DNA of 64,000 nucleotides from Mycolicibacterium septicum DSM 44393 (GTDB taxonomy: Bacteria > Actinomycetota > Actinomycetes > Mycobacteriales > Mycobacteriaceae): the NCBI RefSeq assembly GCF_000455325.1, contig NZ_HG322954.1, positions 1 through 64,000 of the forward strand. The letters are read 5' to 3'. Positions 1 to 8,892 of the stretch are shown piece after piece. Positions within the stretch are counted from its first letter, which is position 1, and each line of letters begins with the position of its first letter. Made by a program: the position numbers and the translations under genes. The notes below the pieces were generated by a model. That model was given only the letters and a program-made list of their open reading frames with translations. It was not told the DNA's origin and made no database searches.

Positions 1-1
1 C

Positions 2-219
2 CTAAACGCGATGCTGTTCACCGAAATACTGCACCGCGCCCACCGGGTCTCCGCCGCCCTGCGGGCCGGCACCGTGTGGGTCAACTGCTTTTCGTCCGCG
101 ACCTGCGCGCACCCTTCGGCGGGGTCGGCGACTCCGGCATCGGCCGCGAAGGCGGCACCTTCAGCCGCGAATTCTTCACCGAACCCAAGGCCGTAGTCAT
201 GCAAATACAGCCAAGCTGA
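2..219 (+). pseudogene. aldehyde dehydrogenase, C-terminal part, frameshifted
   Basis: C-terminal end of an NAD(P)-dependent aldehyde dehydrogenase, which oxidises an aldehyde to an acid; the rest lies left of the window. One frame reads RAGTVWVNCF, then is lost. The next frame continues RDLRAPFGGVGDSGIGREGG and ends EPKAVVMQIQPS-stop. Both halves are typical of the last 70 residues of the HpcC/BetB-like family. The break falls in a run of four T near 89-93 and one missing T explains it, so this is either a decaying gene or a sequencing indel. The catalytic Cys and Glu are outside the window. The family call is secure; the enzyme's substrate is not known. Confidence 0.7.
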
Positions 220-370
220 CCCCCGACCGGGCCGCCCGCCGTGGCACACATAATCTGTTCTCCGTGTACTGAATAGTCGGCAGCGCCGGTCCAGGGATGA
301 CCTGTCGGTGGACCACCGTCGCGTCCAGGTCTATTGCGACAGCGACCAGTGCGACGCCCGAGGGTTGCCC

Positions 371-784
371 TTAATCGGACAGTCGTGAGCGTTCGCGTGG
401 CATCGGAACAACGACGGTGGTCCCGGCGGCATCGTGGGTGAGTTCGGTGATCACCGCTGCAAGTGTTCTGATCTTGGCTTGTAGTTGAGTGTTCTCGGCG
501 GCCAGTTGCTGATTGTGATCGCGGGCGTGTGCGAGTTGGCGTTGCACGGCCTCGATGCTCGGGGCAACGGGTCCGCACCCGACCGCCGCCTTGAACTCGT
601 TGAGTAAATCGCTGTGATGTTCGTAGAGTCTTTGCCGTGGTACGCCCGATTCGACCGCCAGTGCCACGACGGTGCGTGCACCGGTGCTCCGCTCGGCATG
701 GTTGTCTCGTAGGCGGCCGATGGCGGCCTGAACCAGTTGGCGTTCCTCCTCGTTTCGGGCGGCGCTAACGCGCACGGTGGTCAT
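371..784 (-). CDS. DUF6262/TnpC-like coiled-coil DNA-binding protein of a Tn554-type module
   Basis: 137-residue protein with a helix-turn-helix-like N-terminal half (ARTVVALAVESGVPRQRLYEHH) and a coiled coil around residues 75-115 (QRQLAHARDHNQQLAAENTQ). This is the organisation of TnpC/DUF6262 accessory proteins that travel with paired tyrosine recombinases in Tn554-type elements. Its ATG overlaps the stop of the upstream recombinase gene (ATGA), so the two were co-translated. The partner recombinase is truncated, so this gene is probably a stranded remnant. The role in transposition is known for the family; activity here is doubtful. Confidence 0.6.
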   Translation of the reverse strand: MTTVRVSAARNEEERQLVQAAIGRLRDNHAERSTGARTVVALAVESGVPRQRLYEHHSDLLNEFKAAVGCGPVAPSIEAVQRQLAHARDHNQQLAAENTQLQAKIRTLAAVITELTHDAAGTTVVVPMPRERSRLSD

Positions 785-1893
785 TCGTTGTCCCCGTCCT
801 GGTCTGGGTTTGGCGTCGGGCGGCTGGATTCGTGGTCCGCGAGGGTCTTCAGGTGCTCGATCAAACGCGTCTGAATGCGTTGTCGCAGCGGTTCGGGCAG
901 TCCGGGCGCCGCCATGTCCTGCTGGAGTGCGCCGACGTGCTCGCGAAGGTTGACGGCATCGCGGTCGGTGCGGGCGGCGTTGACGCAACCGAGCCGGCAC
1001 CGGGTCCAGGAGGGTTCATCGGAACTATCGCTGGGTGGCAGGCAGGCCGCGGTGGCGCGTCGGAACACGCAGGTGAGGACCGCGCCGTGGTGGATCTGCA
1101 GGGCGGGGTTCGATAGCGCGGCGTTGACCTGACCGGTGGTGGTCACCGTCAGTCCCGCAAACGTGCGTGCCCGCGCGATGCGAGCCCGGTATTCCTCGGC
1201 GGCCGGACCAGAGACGTGTTCACCGGCCTCGAGGCGCTGGGCATCGTCGTGGATGGTCTCAGCGCGGTGCAGAAATCGTTCGAAGGTGATGTCGTCGGGA
1301 AATCCTGAATCAGCTCCACCGGCATAGCCGTGGATCATTTGTGTGTGCAGGTGGCCGTATTGCGTTGCGCCAGCGATGGTTCCGCCTGGCCGCCGGACGA
1401 TGTGCCATGCCAGGGTCCGTCGCAGGCGCGGCACTTGAATGCTGCCGTACGGATCAGCAGGTATCAGCGGATGATCGACTACCGGAGCGACCTCTTGGTT
1501 GAACCAGTCGATGAAACGAGTGATGTCGGTGTTGATGGAGCCGGGTGTTCTCGTACGGGTGGCCCCGAAGAGGAACCGTTGCTGGGAGCACACGCTGAAT
1601 GCCGGGAAGAGCAGGTCGCTGACCGTGATCTGTTCCAAGACGGTGACGGCGTGGGCGGTTTCGTCGGTGACGACCCACGGGATCGTGGCAGGTGACCGCT
1701 GTCGGCGCCCATCATCAGCCTTCAACTGCAGCCCGGACATGAACGTCAACTCCAGCGTGGGGTCGCGGCTGATGCATCCGCGCCGCAGGTTCAGGGCCTC
1801 GCCGGTCCGCACACCCGAGAGGTAGGCGATCACGAGGAAACAGGCAACCGTGCGTTTCGGGTTGCGATCGCTGCCGATGCCCTTCCCCCGCAA
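781..1893 (-). pseudogene. tyrosine recombinase, N-terminally truncated (Tn554 TnpB-like)
   Basis: C-terminal catalytic half of a large tyrosine site-specific recombinase, which cuts and rejoins DNA through a covalent phosphotyrosine. Visible are the first catalytic Arg in YLSGVRTGEALNL (Arg29), an RLRRTLAWH box in the HxxR position, and a YGHLHTQMIHGYAG segment with the GH and tyrosine. A Cys-rich tail follows (CVFRRATAAC, CRLGC). Only a TTG start is available, and the N-terminal DNA-binding half expected for this family (usually 600-700 aa) is absent: upstream sequence runs straight into the unrelated DUF732 gene. This looks like the scar of an old element boundary rather than an active recombinase. 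Confidence 0.6.
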
Positions 1894-1906
1894 GGTAACA
1901 AGGGCG

Positions 1907-2191
1907 CTAGCAGCCGAGTTCGCCGGCGGCGGCGATGATGATGTCGACGGCGGCCGGTACGGAGATGGCGAGGTCTTCGACGACTATGGGGATGGCGTCG
2001 GATGACGGGTGGCCGCTGCGGGTCAGTTGGCACACCTTGTGGCCCTCGGTGAGGATCTGGTCGCGGGTGAGTTGTGCCATGCGGGGTTCGATGCGTTGCA
2101 GGTAACTGTTCTCGTCGGCGGCGGCAACGGGTGCGAAGGCGACGGCGGTGACGGCGGTGACTAGAAAGCCCATTGCGAGTATGGGTTTCAT
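1907..2191 (-). CDS. DUF732 secreted protein
   Basis: 94-residue exported protein with a clear signal peptide (MKPILAMGFLVTAVTAVAFA, cleavage near APVAAA-DE). The mature DUF732-type domain has the pattern of a single internal Cys (GHKVCQLTRSG) plus a C-terminal Cys (AAAGELGC) that could pair. DUF732 proteins are small secreted proteins, common in mycobacteria and of unknown function. The ATG overlaps the MmpL stop codon (ATGA), so it is translationally coupled to the transporter and probably works with it in the periplasm, in the place where an MmpS partner would often sit. That role is inference. Confidence 0.75.
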   Translation of the reverse strand: MKPILAMGFLVTAVTAVAFAPVAAADENSYLQRIEPRMAQLTRDQILTEGHKVCQLTRSGHPSSDAIPIVVEDLAISVPAAVDIIIAAAGELGC

Positions 2192-5100
2192 TGGGTGGCT
2201 CCGACGGGTTGTGACGGTTGCGGCGAGTTGGGTTTGTTGTGTCGTTGCGGGCGGTGTGGCCACCAGCTGGCTTCGCGTAGGAGGGTGGCGATGGCGGGCA
2301 CGGTGAGGGTGCGGACGAGGAAGGTGTCCAGTAGGAGGCCGCAGCCGATGATGAGTCCTGCTTGGATCATGATGGCGACGGAGCCGATCATGAGGCCGAA
2401 CATGCTGGCGGCGAAGATGAGGCCGGCGGAGGTGATGACGGATCCGGTGTTGGCGACGGTACGCAGGACGCCGACGCGCAGGTTGGTGCTGGATTCCTCG
2501 CGTAGGCGGGAGACGAGCAGCATGTTGTAGTCGGCGCCGACGGCGACGAGGATGATGAACGCCAAAAGGGGTACCGGCCAGGCGATCTGGAGGCCGAGTA
2601 TCCATTGGAAGAAGATGACGCCGATGCCCAGTGAGGCCAGGTAGTTCAGGACGACGGTGCCCAGTAGGTAGAGCGGTGCGACGACGGCGCGCAGCAGTAG
2701 GACGAGGATGAGTCCGACGATGACGAGGGTCGCGATGGCGAGTTGGGTGAAGTCCGACCACAGGAGTCGTTGGATGTCGGAGTTAACGGCGGGGAAGCCG
2801 GCGACGGAGACGGTGGCGTCGGCCAGGGAGGTGTTGGGGCGGGCTGCGTTGGCGACGTCGGTGATCTGGTGGGCGAGGTTCATGGCGTCGACGCTGTAGG
2901 GGTCGTTGCCGGTTTCGACGGCGAAGCGGGCTGTCTTGCCGTCGGGTGAGAGGAATTGCTTGGCGACGTCGGCGAACTGGCGGTTGTCGAAGGCGTCGCC
3001 GGGGAGGTAGAAGCCGGTGGCGGCGTCGGATCCGGTGGTGTTTCGTGCCGAGTTCTGCAGTTGGGTGGCGATCTGACTCATGCCCGAGAGCATTTGGATG
3101 TTGCTGTCGGCCAGTGTCTGCACGCCGGTGGCCAGTGCGCGTGACCCGGAGGCGAGTCGGCTGATTCCGGCTTGCAGGGCTTGGATGTTGGAGGCGAGGT
3201 CGGCGGGGTCGCCGAGTGAGCCGAACGCCTTGTTCATGGCCGCGACGGTGTTGCGGATGTCGTCGATGGTGCCGGTGACGGTGGCGTTGGTGGCCGGGTC
3301 GTAGCGGTCGCCGAGGGTGGCGATCTGGGTGAAGAAGCCGTTGTCGCGCAGGGCGACGAGGACTTGGACTTGGTCGCGGATCTGGGCGCATTCGGGGGTG
3401 GTGGCGCACCAGGGTGAGTTGTTGAGGGTGCCGACGAGGGGTTCGAGGGTGCTGATGGCGTTTTGGGTGCGTTCGGCGACGGGGCGGATGCCGGGGCTGG
3501 CTTGGATGGCGTTGTCCACGCTGGGTGCGGTGGCCGAGAGTTGTTGCAGTAGTGGTCCGAAGCGTTGCATGTCTTGGCGGGCGCTTTGTGCCTGGTTGAG
3601 GACTCCGGTCAACGGTGTGGTTGCGGTGCGGACGGTGGAGTCGAGTTGGGCGAGGCCGTCGGCGAGTCGGTCCGCGCCGCTGGTGAGTGCGTTGAGGTCG
3701 GCGCGGCGGGCGTTGCCGTCGGCGACGGCGTCGGCCATCTTGTTGCCGATCTGCCCGTTCTGCCAGGACAGTTGGGCCTGATCGAGGCGGCTGCCGGCGG
3801 GGCGGGTGACGCCCGAGACCTTGACCACGCCGCGGACCTGGGCGATGCGTGAGGCCATCTGGTCGAGGTCGGCCAGCCCGCGGCCGGTGCGCATATCGGT
3901 GGGGTTCTCCACGACGAGGAACTCGGTGATGACGATGTCCTTGCGGAAGTGCCGGTCGAGCAGTCGGTAGCCCTGGTTGCTGGCCGTGGTATCGGGTTGG
4001 CCCTTGCGGTCGTCGTAACTGATGGTGATCGTGGCCGCGGCTGCCGACAGGGCGAGCAGGATCACCAGGCTGGCGATGAGCAGCGGTACGGGGCGACGCA
4101 CCACGGCGACGGCGACGCTGTTCCAGTAGCGGCGGGTGCGGTCGGGTTTGGGTTCGCCGATGCCGCGACGGGCGGCCAGGGCGAGCACCGGCGGGAGCAG
4201 GGTGACAGTGGCCAGGAATCCGACCAGGACGGCGACGGCGCAGGCGGGCCCAAGTCCGGCGAACACGCTCAGGGCGGCGAAGACCATTGTCAGGAAGGCC
4301 AGCGCGACGGTTCCGGCCGACGCCAGGATGACACGTCCGATGCTGGCGGTGGCGTGCACGACCGCGAGGTCGGCGGGCACGTCGGCGCGGCGCTGTTCGT
4401 GGTACCTGCTGATGAGGAAGACGGTGTAGTCGGTGCCGGCGCCGAGGAGGATCGCGGTCATGAACGCCACCGTGAACTGCGAGACCGGCATGCCGAGTTC
4501 CCCGAGCGCGGACAGGACACCGCGTCCGACGGCCAAGCTGAGAGCGATGACCAGCAGGGGCAGCAGCGCGGTGAACAGGGATCGGTAGACGATGAGCAGG
4601 ATCAGTGCGATCAGACCGGCGGTGGCAATCGAGATGAACAGCAGATCGTGTTCGGCTGCGGCGATCTGGTCGCTGAAGGTGGCCGGCGGGCCGGTGACGT
4701 GTGCGGTGGTGTCCGATCGGTCGAACACGGCGTCGGTGATCGCGCGGACGGCCTGCACGGATTCGGCGGCGGTCGGGTCGCCGAGGGTGCCGGCGACCCC
4801 GACCGGTACATACCACGCCTTGCCGTCTTTGCTGAGGGCCTGCGTGCGGGTGACCTGATCGGCGAGCAGATCCTGGACGAGGAGCACGTGGTCGTGGTCG
4901 TCGCGTAGTCGCTGCAGCAGGGTGTCGTAGCGGGCGCGAGCGTCGGGGGTGAACCCCTCGGGATTCTCCATGGCGACGAAGAGCATCGTCTTGGAGCCCT
5001 CCTCGTGGAAGGCCGCGCTCATCCGGTCGATGGTCTGAAACGACCCGACGTCGCGCGGGATGAGGTCGACCGACTGCTGGCGCACCACGGTCTCCAGTTG

Positions 5101-5280
5101 CGGGAACAGCAGGGCCAGCACCACCGCCAGCGCGAGCCACCCGCCGATCACCAAAGCCTTGTGTCGAACGGTGAACGCGGCCAGGCGGCCCAGTCGCAGG
5201 CTGTACTCCGACGACTCGGTCGGGTCGGACGCACGGCGGCGGCCCGACACGACCACGCCGTCGGCCGATCGGTTCACCAT
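2188..5280 (-). CDS. MmpL-family RND transporter
   Basis: 1030-residue inner-membrane exporter of the MmpL/RND type, which moves lipids, siderophores or drugs outward using the proton gradient. There is one hydrophobic segment near residues 43-60, a large periplasmic loop, then a membrane block at about 210-400. A second loop and membrane block (about 830-1000) repeat the layout. The proton-relay signatures GAGTDYTVFLISRYHE (Asp284-Tyr285) and VGADYNMLLVSRLREE (near 913) are both intact. The ATG follows a GGGAGG ribosome site. A palindrome upstream probably controls transcription. No mmpS gene is adjacent; a DUF732 gene overlaps its end instead. The substrate cannot be told from sequence. Confidence 0.9.
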   Translation of the reverse strand: MVNRSADGVVVSGRRRASDPTESSEYSLRLGRLAAFTVRHKALVIGGWLALAVVLALLFPQLETVVRQQSVDLIPRDVGSFQTIDRMSAAFHEEGSKTMLFVAMENPEGFTPDARARYDTLLQRLRDDHDHVLLVQDLLADQVTRTQALSKDGKAWYVPVGVAGTLGDPTAAESVQAVRAITDAVFDRSDTTAHVTGPPATFSDQIAAAEHDLLFISIATAGLIALILLIVYRSLFTALLPLLVIALSLAVGRGVLSALGELGMPVSQFTVAFMTAILLGAGTDYTVFLISRYHEQRRADVPADLAVVHATASIGRVILASAGTVALAFLTMVFAALSVFAGLGPACAVAVLVGFLATVTLLPPVLALAARRGIGEPKPDRTRRYWNSVAVAVVRRPVPLLIASLVILLALSAAAATITISYDDRKGQPDTTASNQGYRLLDRHFRKDIVITEFLVVENPTDMRTGRGLADLDQMASRIAQVRGVVKVSGVTRPAGSRLDQAQLSWQNGQIGNKMADAVADGNARRADLNALTSGADRLADGLAQLDSTVRTATTPLTGVLNQAQSARQDMQRFGPLLQQLSATAPSVDNAIQASPGIRPVAERTQNAISTLEPLVGTLNNSPWCATTPECAQIRDQVQVLVALRDNGFFTQIATLGDRYDPATNATVTGTIDDIRNTVAAMNKAFGSLGDPADLASNIQALQAGISRLASGSRALATGVQTLADSNIQMLSGMSQIATQLQNSARNTTGSDAATGFYLPGDAFDNRQFADVAKQFLSPDGKTARFAVETGNDPYSVDAMNLAHQITDVANAARPNTSLADATVSVAGFPAVNSDIQRLLWSDFTQLAIATLVIVGLILVLLLRAVVAPLYLLGTVVLNYLASLGIGVIFFQWILGLQIAWPVPLLAFIILVAVGADYNMLLVSRLREESSTNLRVGVLRTVANTGSVITSAGLIFAASMFGLMIGSVAIMIQAGLIIGCGLLLDTFLVRTLTVPAIATLLREASWWPHRPQRHNKPNSPQPSQPVGATQ

Positions 5281-5310
5281 GAGCGCGCCTCCCGAAAATG
5301 TGGGACTGAG

Positions 5311-5327
5311 AGTATCGTTACGATACT
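5311..5327. promoter_or_regulatory. palindromic operator upstream of MmpL
   Basis: Inverted repeat AGTATCGT-T-ACGATACT (8-bp arms, 1-nt spacer) 31 bp upstream of the MmpL start, in a position to block its promoter. The flanking GATACTAGTAGTA shares the GATACTA core of the palindrome upstream of the DUF6188 gene, so one TetR-like repressor may bind both. No regulator gene lies between them. Confidence 0.6.
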
Positions 5328-5403
5328 AGTAGTACCACACTTGCTCGTGAAGCCCTCGCCGCCCAATCGGTTCGCATGAGTCGATCCACGGGACGCCCAT
5401 GAA

Positions 5404-5827
5404 TTATGTTGCAGTAGCGTCATTTTCGTCGTCGGGCAGGTCGTGGCGCACCACGCGTACCCGGCCTCGTGGCAGGCACGCCATGTAGCCGTGGCGTTTG
5501 CCGTACAGCTCCCAAGACGTCTGACGCTCGTCGGGGTCGACGTCGATGCGGTGCCCGCGCGAGAAGCCCAAAGTGCAGAGTGCCGTCGTCGTCGCACCAC
5601 GCGCGGGTGCACACCGCCCCGGCCAGATCGAGTAGCGGTCGCTCTTGCGCGGTCACGTTGTCGGGGTCGATCAGCACCTGTTCTTCCGGATGGGGGCCGA
5701 GCGGCGGCAGAGTGAGCCGCATCGGACGCGTGATGACCAGCTCGTTGTAGTCGTCGAGGTCGAGCACCAGGCCCTCGCGCAGGGACACGCGTTGGACGGT
5801 GCGGTGTTCGATCCACTGGGTGTGCAT
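5404..5827 (-). pseudogene. DUF6188 family protein, frameshifted
   Basis: Small protein of the DUF6188 type, of unknown function. The first frame gives MHTQWIEHRTVQRVSLREGL and goes on to CDDDGTLHFG. The conserved C-terminal part, FSRGHRIDVDPDERQTSWEL followed by YGKRHGYMACLPRGRVRVVR, sits one base over and ends DENDATAT-stop. The break lies in TTTGGG near 5568; removing one T restores one continuous reading frame of about 140 residues. Either the gene is newly inactivated or the base is a sequencing indel. It precedes the MmpL gene on the same strand and has its own palindromic operators upstream. Confidence 0.65.
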
Positions 5828-5864
5828 TGGTGGACTCCTTCGGCACGTCGTTGTGTCGATTTAT

Positions 5865-5879
5865 GCTACAAAATGTAGC
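5865..5879. promoter_or_regulatory. inverted repeat GCTACA-AAA-TGTAGC
   Basis: Perfect 6-bp-arm dyad 38 bp upstream of the DUF6188 start, next to the GATACTA palindrome. It is a likely regulator site or part of the promoter; the protein bound is unknown. Confidence 0.45.
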
Positions 5880-5880
5880 G

Positions 5881-5903
5881 TAGTGATACTACTAGTATCA
5901 CTA
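5881..5903. promoter_or_regulatory. palindromic operator upstream of DUF6188 gene
   Basis: TAGTGATACT-ACT-AGTATCACTA, perfect 10-bp arms with a 3-nt spacer. It shares the GATACTA/TAGTATC core with the site in front of MmpL, suggesting one TetR-family repressor for both transcripts. Confidence 0.6.
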
Positions 5904-5966
5904 AGTTGTGCAGCACGTCGTCGGCTGATCACTCCAACGGCGCGCTACAAGGGCCGGTACTCCGGC

Positions 5967-6533
5967 TCAGGGAGTGACCCCGTCGGGCGGCCAAGGAGAT
6001 ACGCCGTCTTCGAGTGGGACGTCAAGCGATTTCAAGAGCGTCGAGAACAGGGACCAGTTCGCAATTGCGGCAACAAGTTCCACCATTGTGGCGTCATCGC
6101 CCTCGAAGACGGCAACACACGCCGCCCAGCTCGCGGGCGAGATGACGCCGTCTCTGACGACGTCGTCGGTGGCACTGAGGACGGCGCGTGCGTCGGCATC
6201 GAAACGATCGGACCGCTCCCAGTCGCGCACTGCGAGCAGGTCCTGTTCGGGGATGTTGAGCAGGCGGGCGACCCGCCAGTGCTGGGTCCACTCGTACACC
6301 GAGTGCGTCGACCACCCGACGCGCATGATGATTAATTCGCGCAGACGGGCATCAAGTACGCCTCGGAACAGAAGGGCGTCCAGCATCCCGTGCAGCGCCA
6401 CGGCAACCCCCGGTTGATGTAATGCGACGCGGAACACCGACAAGTCGGCGAACTCCGCCGGAAGACCGCACTCTCTAGCCTTCTTGCGCGCACTCCCGGC
6501 ATCCATCGGTACAACGCGGGGACGTGGTGTCAC
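5967..6533 (-). CDS. carboxymuconolactone decarboxylase (CMD/AhpD-like) family protein
   Basis: 188-residue all-helical protein of the CMD family. The fold shows in the LLFRGVLDARLRELIIMRVG core and the following SVYEWTQHWRVARL segment. In classical AhpD the second motif carries the CxxC thiols; here it reads SVYEWTQH, so no redox pair is present and a decarboxylase- or hydratase-like role is more likely. The GTG start has a GAGAGG ribosome site 7 bp away and lies 13 bp after the alcohol dehydrogenase gene, so the two form an operon. An ATG nine codons in is an alternative start. Function is probably in catabolism of an organic acid or alcohol. Confidence 0.75.
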   Translation of the reverse strand: MTPRPRVVPMDAGSARKKARECGLPAEFADLSVFRVALHQPGVAVALHGMLDALLFRGVLDARLRELIIMRVGWSTHSVYEWTQHWRVARLLNIPEQDLLAVRDWERSDRFDADARAVLSATDDVVRDGVISPASWAACVAVFEGDDATMVELVAAIANWSLFSTLLKSLDVPLEDGVSPWPPDGVTP

Positions 6534-6546
6534 GGTCGCCTCTCGG

Positions 6547-7686
6547 TCAGTCGGGGACGAAGACGTTGTGCAGTGCGGGGCTGGCGGCGGTCGTTGCGTC
6601 GGCGAGATCTCCGAGGACGGTGTCCAAGCCGCTGTAACCGACGATCCGTCGCGAGATCTCCTCGAACGGCCAGCGGCGGGAAGCCAGCACCTCGAATGCT
6701 CGTTGATATGCGGGGTAATCGACTCCGAGCGACCCGATGATCCGTAATTCCTTGTACACCACCAGATCCGGCTCGAAGCCGGGCGCTCCTCCGCCACCGC
6801 GTGTGCCCGCGACGACCACGGTGCCACCGACACGAGCCAGTGCGACGGCGTCGGCGAAGGCGCTCGGTGCCTTGGCGGTGACGTCGATGACGACGTCCGC
6901 GTGTCGGCCGCCGGTCGCGCGCAGAAGCGCGGTGAGCGGATCGTGGCCGGCGACGTCAACGGTGGTGTCGACGCCGAACGACCGCGCCATGGCCAGACGG
7001 GCGTTGTCGCGAGGACCGACTCCGGTCATGACAACGAAGGCCGCGCCGGCCTCCTTGGCCCCGACTGCGGCGCAGATACCCCGGATACCGCACCCCAGGA
7101 TCGCCACGACGTCACCCGGTGCGGTACCGGGAAGCGTTGCGCCCCATCGGATGCCGGCTCCCAGCGGGTTGAACAGCGTGGCGTGAACGGGGTTGATACC
7201 CGGCGGTATCGGGAGCAGCATCGCATCCCATGGCAGTTCGACGTGGCTGGAGTAGCCGCCCCACAGGCCCGATCCAACGCACACGTCGACGAATCCGAAC
7301 ATGCTGGAGACGCCGTTGCGTTCGCAGCGCCGGTAATCCCCTCGACGGCACTCGTCGCATGCCCGGCAGGATCGAAACACCTCGACCGCGACGCGTTGTC
7401 CGGCGCGGACGCCCCAGCGTGCACTCGCCGACGCGCCAATCGTCTCGATGACGCCGACGATCTCGTGTCCGGGGATGAAGGCGAATCCAGCAGGTAGGTG
7501 TCCGCTGAACTGCTCGTGATCAGTTCCGCACAGGCCGCACGCCTCGACGCGGAGTATCGCGTTGTCCGGTCCGACGTCGGGCACCGGGATTCGGCGACGC
7601 TGGAGTGTTCGAGGACGCGCCAGGATCAGAGCCTCGGCGTTGGCGCGGACCTTAGGGTCTTTGACCGGCGCGTCCGAATGAGACAT
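6547..7686 (-). CDS. zinc-dependent alcohol dehydrogenase (MDR family)
   Basis: 379-residue medium-chain dehydrogenase that oxidises an alcohol with NAD(P). The catalytic zinc ligands show in EACGLCGTDHEQ and in the PGHE motif. The structural zinc comes from the four cysteines of CRACDECRRGDYRRC. The Rossmann domain has VAILGCGIRGICAA, a variant of the usual GxGxxG. The chosen ATG (MSHSDAPV) avoids overlap with the divergent TetR promoter; a start 12 codons upstream is possible. The gene is followed by the CMD gene and faces a TetR regulator, which probably represses it. The substrate is unknown. Confidence 0.85.
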   Translation of the reverse strand: MSHSDAPVKDPKVRANAEALILARPRTLQRRRIPVPDVGPDNAILRVEACGLCGTDHEQFSGHLPAGFAFIPGHEIVGVIETIGASASARWGVRAGQRVAVEVFRSCRACDECRRGDYRRCERNGVSSMFGFVDVCVGSGLWGGYSSHVELPWDAMLLPIPPGINPVHATLFNPLGAGIRWGATLPGTAPGDVVAILGCGIRGICAAVGAKEAGAAFVVMTGVGPRDNARLAMARSFGVDTTVDVAGHDPLTALLRATGGRHADVVIDVTAKAPSAFADAVALARVGGTVVVAGTRGGGGAPGFEPDLVVYKELRIIGSLGVDYPAYQRAFEVLASRRWPFEEISRRIVGYSGLDTVLGDLADATTAASPALHNVFVPD

Positions 7687-7739
7687 GAAATCGATATTGT
7701 CACGTCGGAATGGTCGCGACAACCGCCGACGCGAAACGC

Positions 7740-7751
7740 CATAATGGGGTG
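7740..7751 (+). promoter_or_regulatory. -10 element for a leaderless TetR transcript
   Basis: CATAAT followed by six bases and a GTG codon, the spacing seen for leaderless mycobacterial transcripts. It supports the downstream GTG as the regulator's start rather than the ATG at 7710. Confidence 0.4.
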
Positions 7752-8381
7752 GTGTCCAACCCGTCTCTGCGCTGGGGAGCCTCGACCCCGCAGGATCGCG
7801 ACTCGGCGCGCGACCGACTCCTCGATGCCGCCGAACGCTGCCTGGAGAACCGCGGCGCGGGCGGCACGACTATGGAGGACGTGGGCCGTGAGGCAGGGGT
7901 GTCTCGGGCCACTGTGTACCGGTACTTCCCCAATCGTGAGGCGGTGGTCTCCGGTGTGATCATGCGCGCCACCGAACGCTACCTCGTCCGCATTCGCCCG
8001 ACAGTCTTCGCTCACGCCGATTTAGGTTCGGCCTTAATCGATTTCGTTGAGATCGCCGTGCGGGCGGCTCGACGCGAGCGATTCATCGGAATGATATTCG
8101 GCACTGACGTCGAGTTGGCCGGCGTCGGCCTTTCCGAGGGTACGTCGACGTCATTGTTCGAACTCGTCACCGAGTTCCTTCGACCCGTCTTCGCAACCCA
8201 CTGGACGCAGCTGGCACCCGGCGTGTCCGTGGATGACGCCGCCGAGTGGATTCTCCGCACCATACTGAGCCTGCTCACGGTGCGCGGGCCGCGTGAGCGC
8301 AGCAGGGGCGGTTTGCGCAGCTATCTCGAAAGGCTCCTCCTGCCCGCGATCGTCGCGGGAGACGAGCGTAGCGTGGGGTAA
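7752..8381 (+). CDS. TetR/AcrR family transcriptional regulator
   Basis: 209-residue repressor. The N-terminal helix-turn-helix is typical of the family (RDRLLDAAERCLENRGAGGT, then TMEDVGREAGVSRATVYRYF). The C-terminal ligand-binding part is helical and variable. The gene is divergent from the alcohol dehydrogenase-CMD operon and is followed by a thioesterase gene on its own strand, so it likely controls both and responds to a pathway metabolite. The GTG start sits behind a leaderless -10; an in-frame ATG at 7710 would add 14 residues and leave only 23 bp to the divergent gene. Confidence 0.85.
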   Translation: MSNPSLRWGASTPQDRDSARDRLLDAAERCLENRGAGGTTMEDVGREAGVSRATVYRYFPNREAVVSGVIMRATERYLVRIRPTVFAHADLGSALIDFVEIAVRAARRERFIGMIFGTDVELAGVGLSEGTSTSLFELVTEFLRPVFATHWTQLAPGVSVDDAAEWILRTILSLLTVRGPRERSRGGLRSYLERLLLPAIVAGDERSVG

Positions 8382-8432
8382 CACATCGAGCGTAGTGTCT
8401 CAACGACTCAGCCGTAATGAGGAGGCGTCGAC

Positions 8433-8873
8433 ATGCCTGTGAACTTCGCCGCGTTCGACGAACGCGTCGCCGACCAACTTAAGGACGCCGCAGTCACGGC
8501 CGGTGGACTCGCTGGGTACCTCGGGTTCCGGCACACCGAGTTCGTCGCCGGACGCCTGGTCGCCGAGATGGACGCGAGGGACGATCTGAAGACACCGTTC
8601 GGAAACCTGCACGGCGGGTGTTTGTCGGCGATGGTCGACCACTGCCTCGGTGTGGTGTTCTACCCGGTCATACCCGAGGGCTCATGGGTCGCGACGACGG
8701 AGTTCAAGTTGAACCTGCTTCGCCCGGTGTCCACCGGTACGTGCGTGGCCGTCGCCGACATCGTGGCCTTGGGCAGGACCAGCGGTGTTGCTCGAATCGA
8801 CATCACCAACGACGGCCGCGCCGTGTGCGTCGCGCAGGGCACGGTGACCGTGGTGAGCGGTCGGACGACGTGA
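8433..8873 (+). CDS. PaaI-type hotdog-fold thioesterase
   Basis: 146-residue thioesterase of the PaaI/YigI type, cleaving acyl-CoA thioesters in the cytosol. The hotdog helix motif GNLHGGCLSAMVDHCLG contains the HGG signature and the acidic catalytic position, followed by the strand motif ATTEFKLNLLRPVSTG. The ribosome site GAGGAGG precedes the ATG. It lies between the TetR gene and a frameshifted alpha/beta hydrolase on the same strand, which suggests an acyl-CoA degradation or detoxification unit together with the divergent dehydrogenase. Confidence 0.85.
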   Translation: MPVNFAAFDERVADQLKDAAVTAGGLAGYLGFRHTEFVAGRLVAEMDARDDLKTPFGNLHGGCLSAMVDHCLGVVFYPVIPEGSWVATTEFKLNLLRPVSTGTCVAVADIVALGRTSGVARIDITNDGRAVCVAQGTVTVVSGRTT

Positions 8874-8892
8874 CGACGTCGAGCGGTGCACG

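Noticed and set aside
81-578. 165-aa minus-strand open frame at the left end
   Set aside because: Thr/Arg-rich low-information sequence overlapping two recognisable remnants; no ribosome site.
2783-5140. 785-aa open frame inside the MmpL gene and a 319-aa frame on the opposite strand (3949-4908)
   Set aside because: Arg/Pro/His-rich shadow frames caused by high third-position GC; no start signals and the MmpL frame explains the sequence fully.
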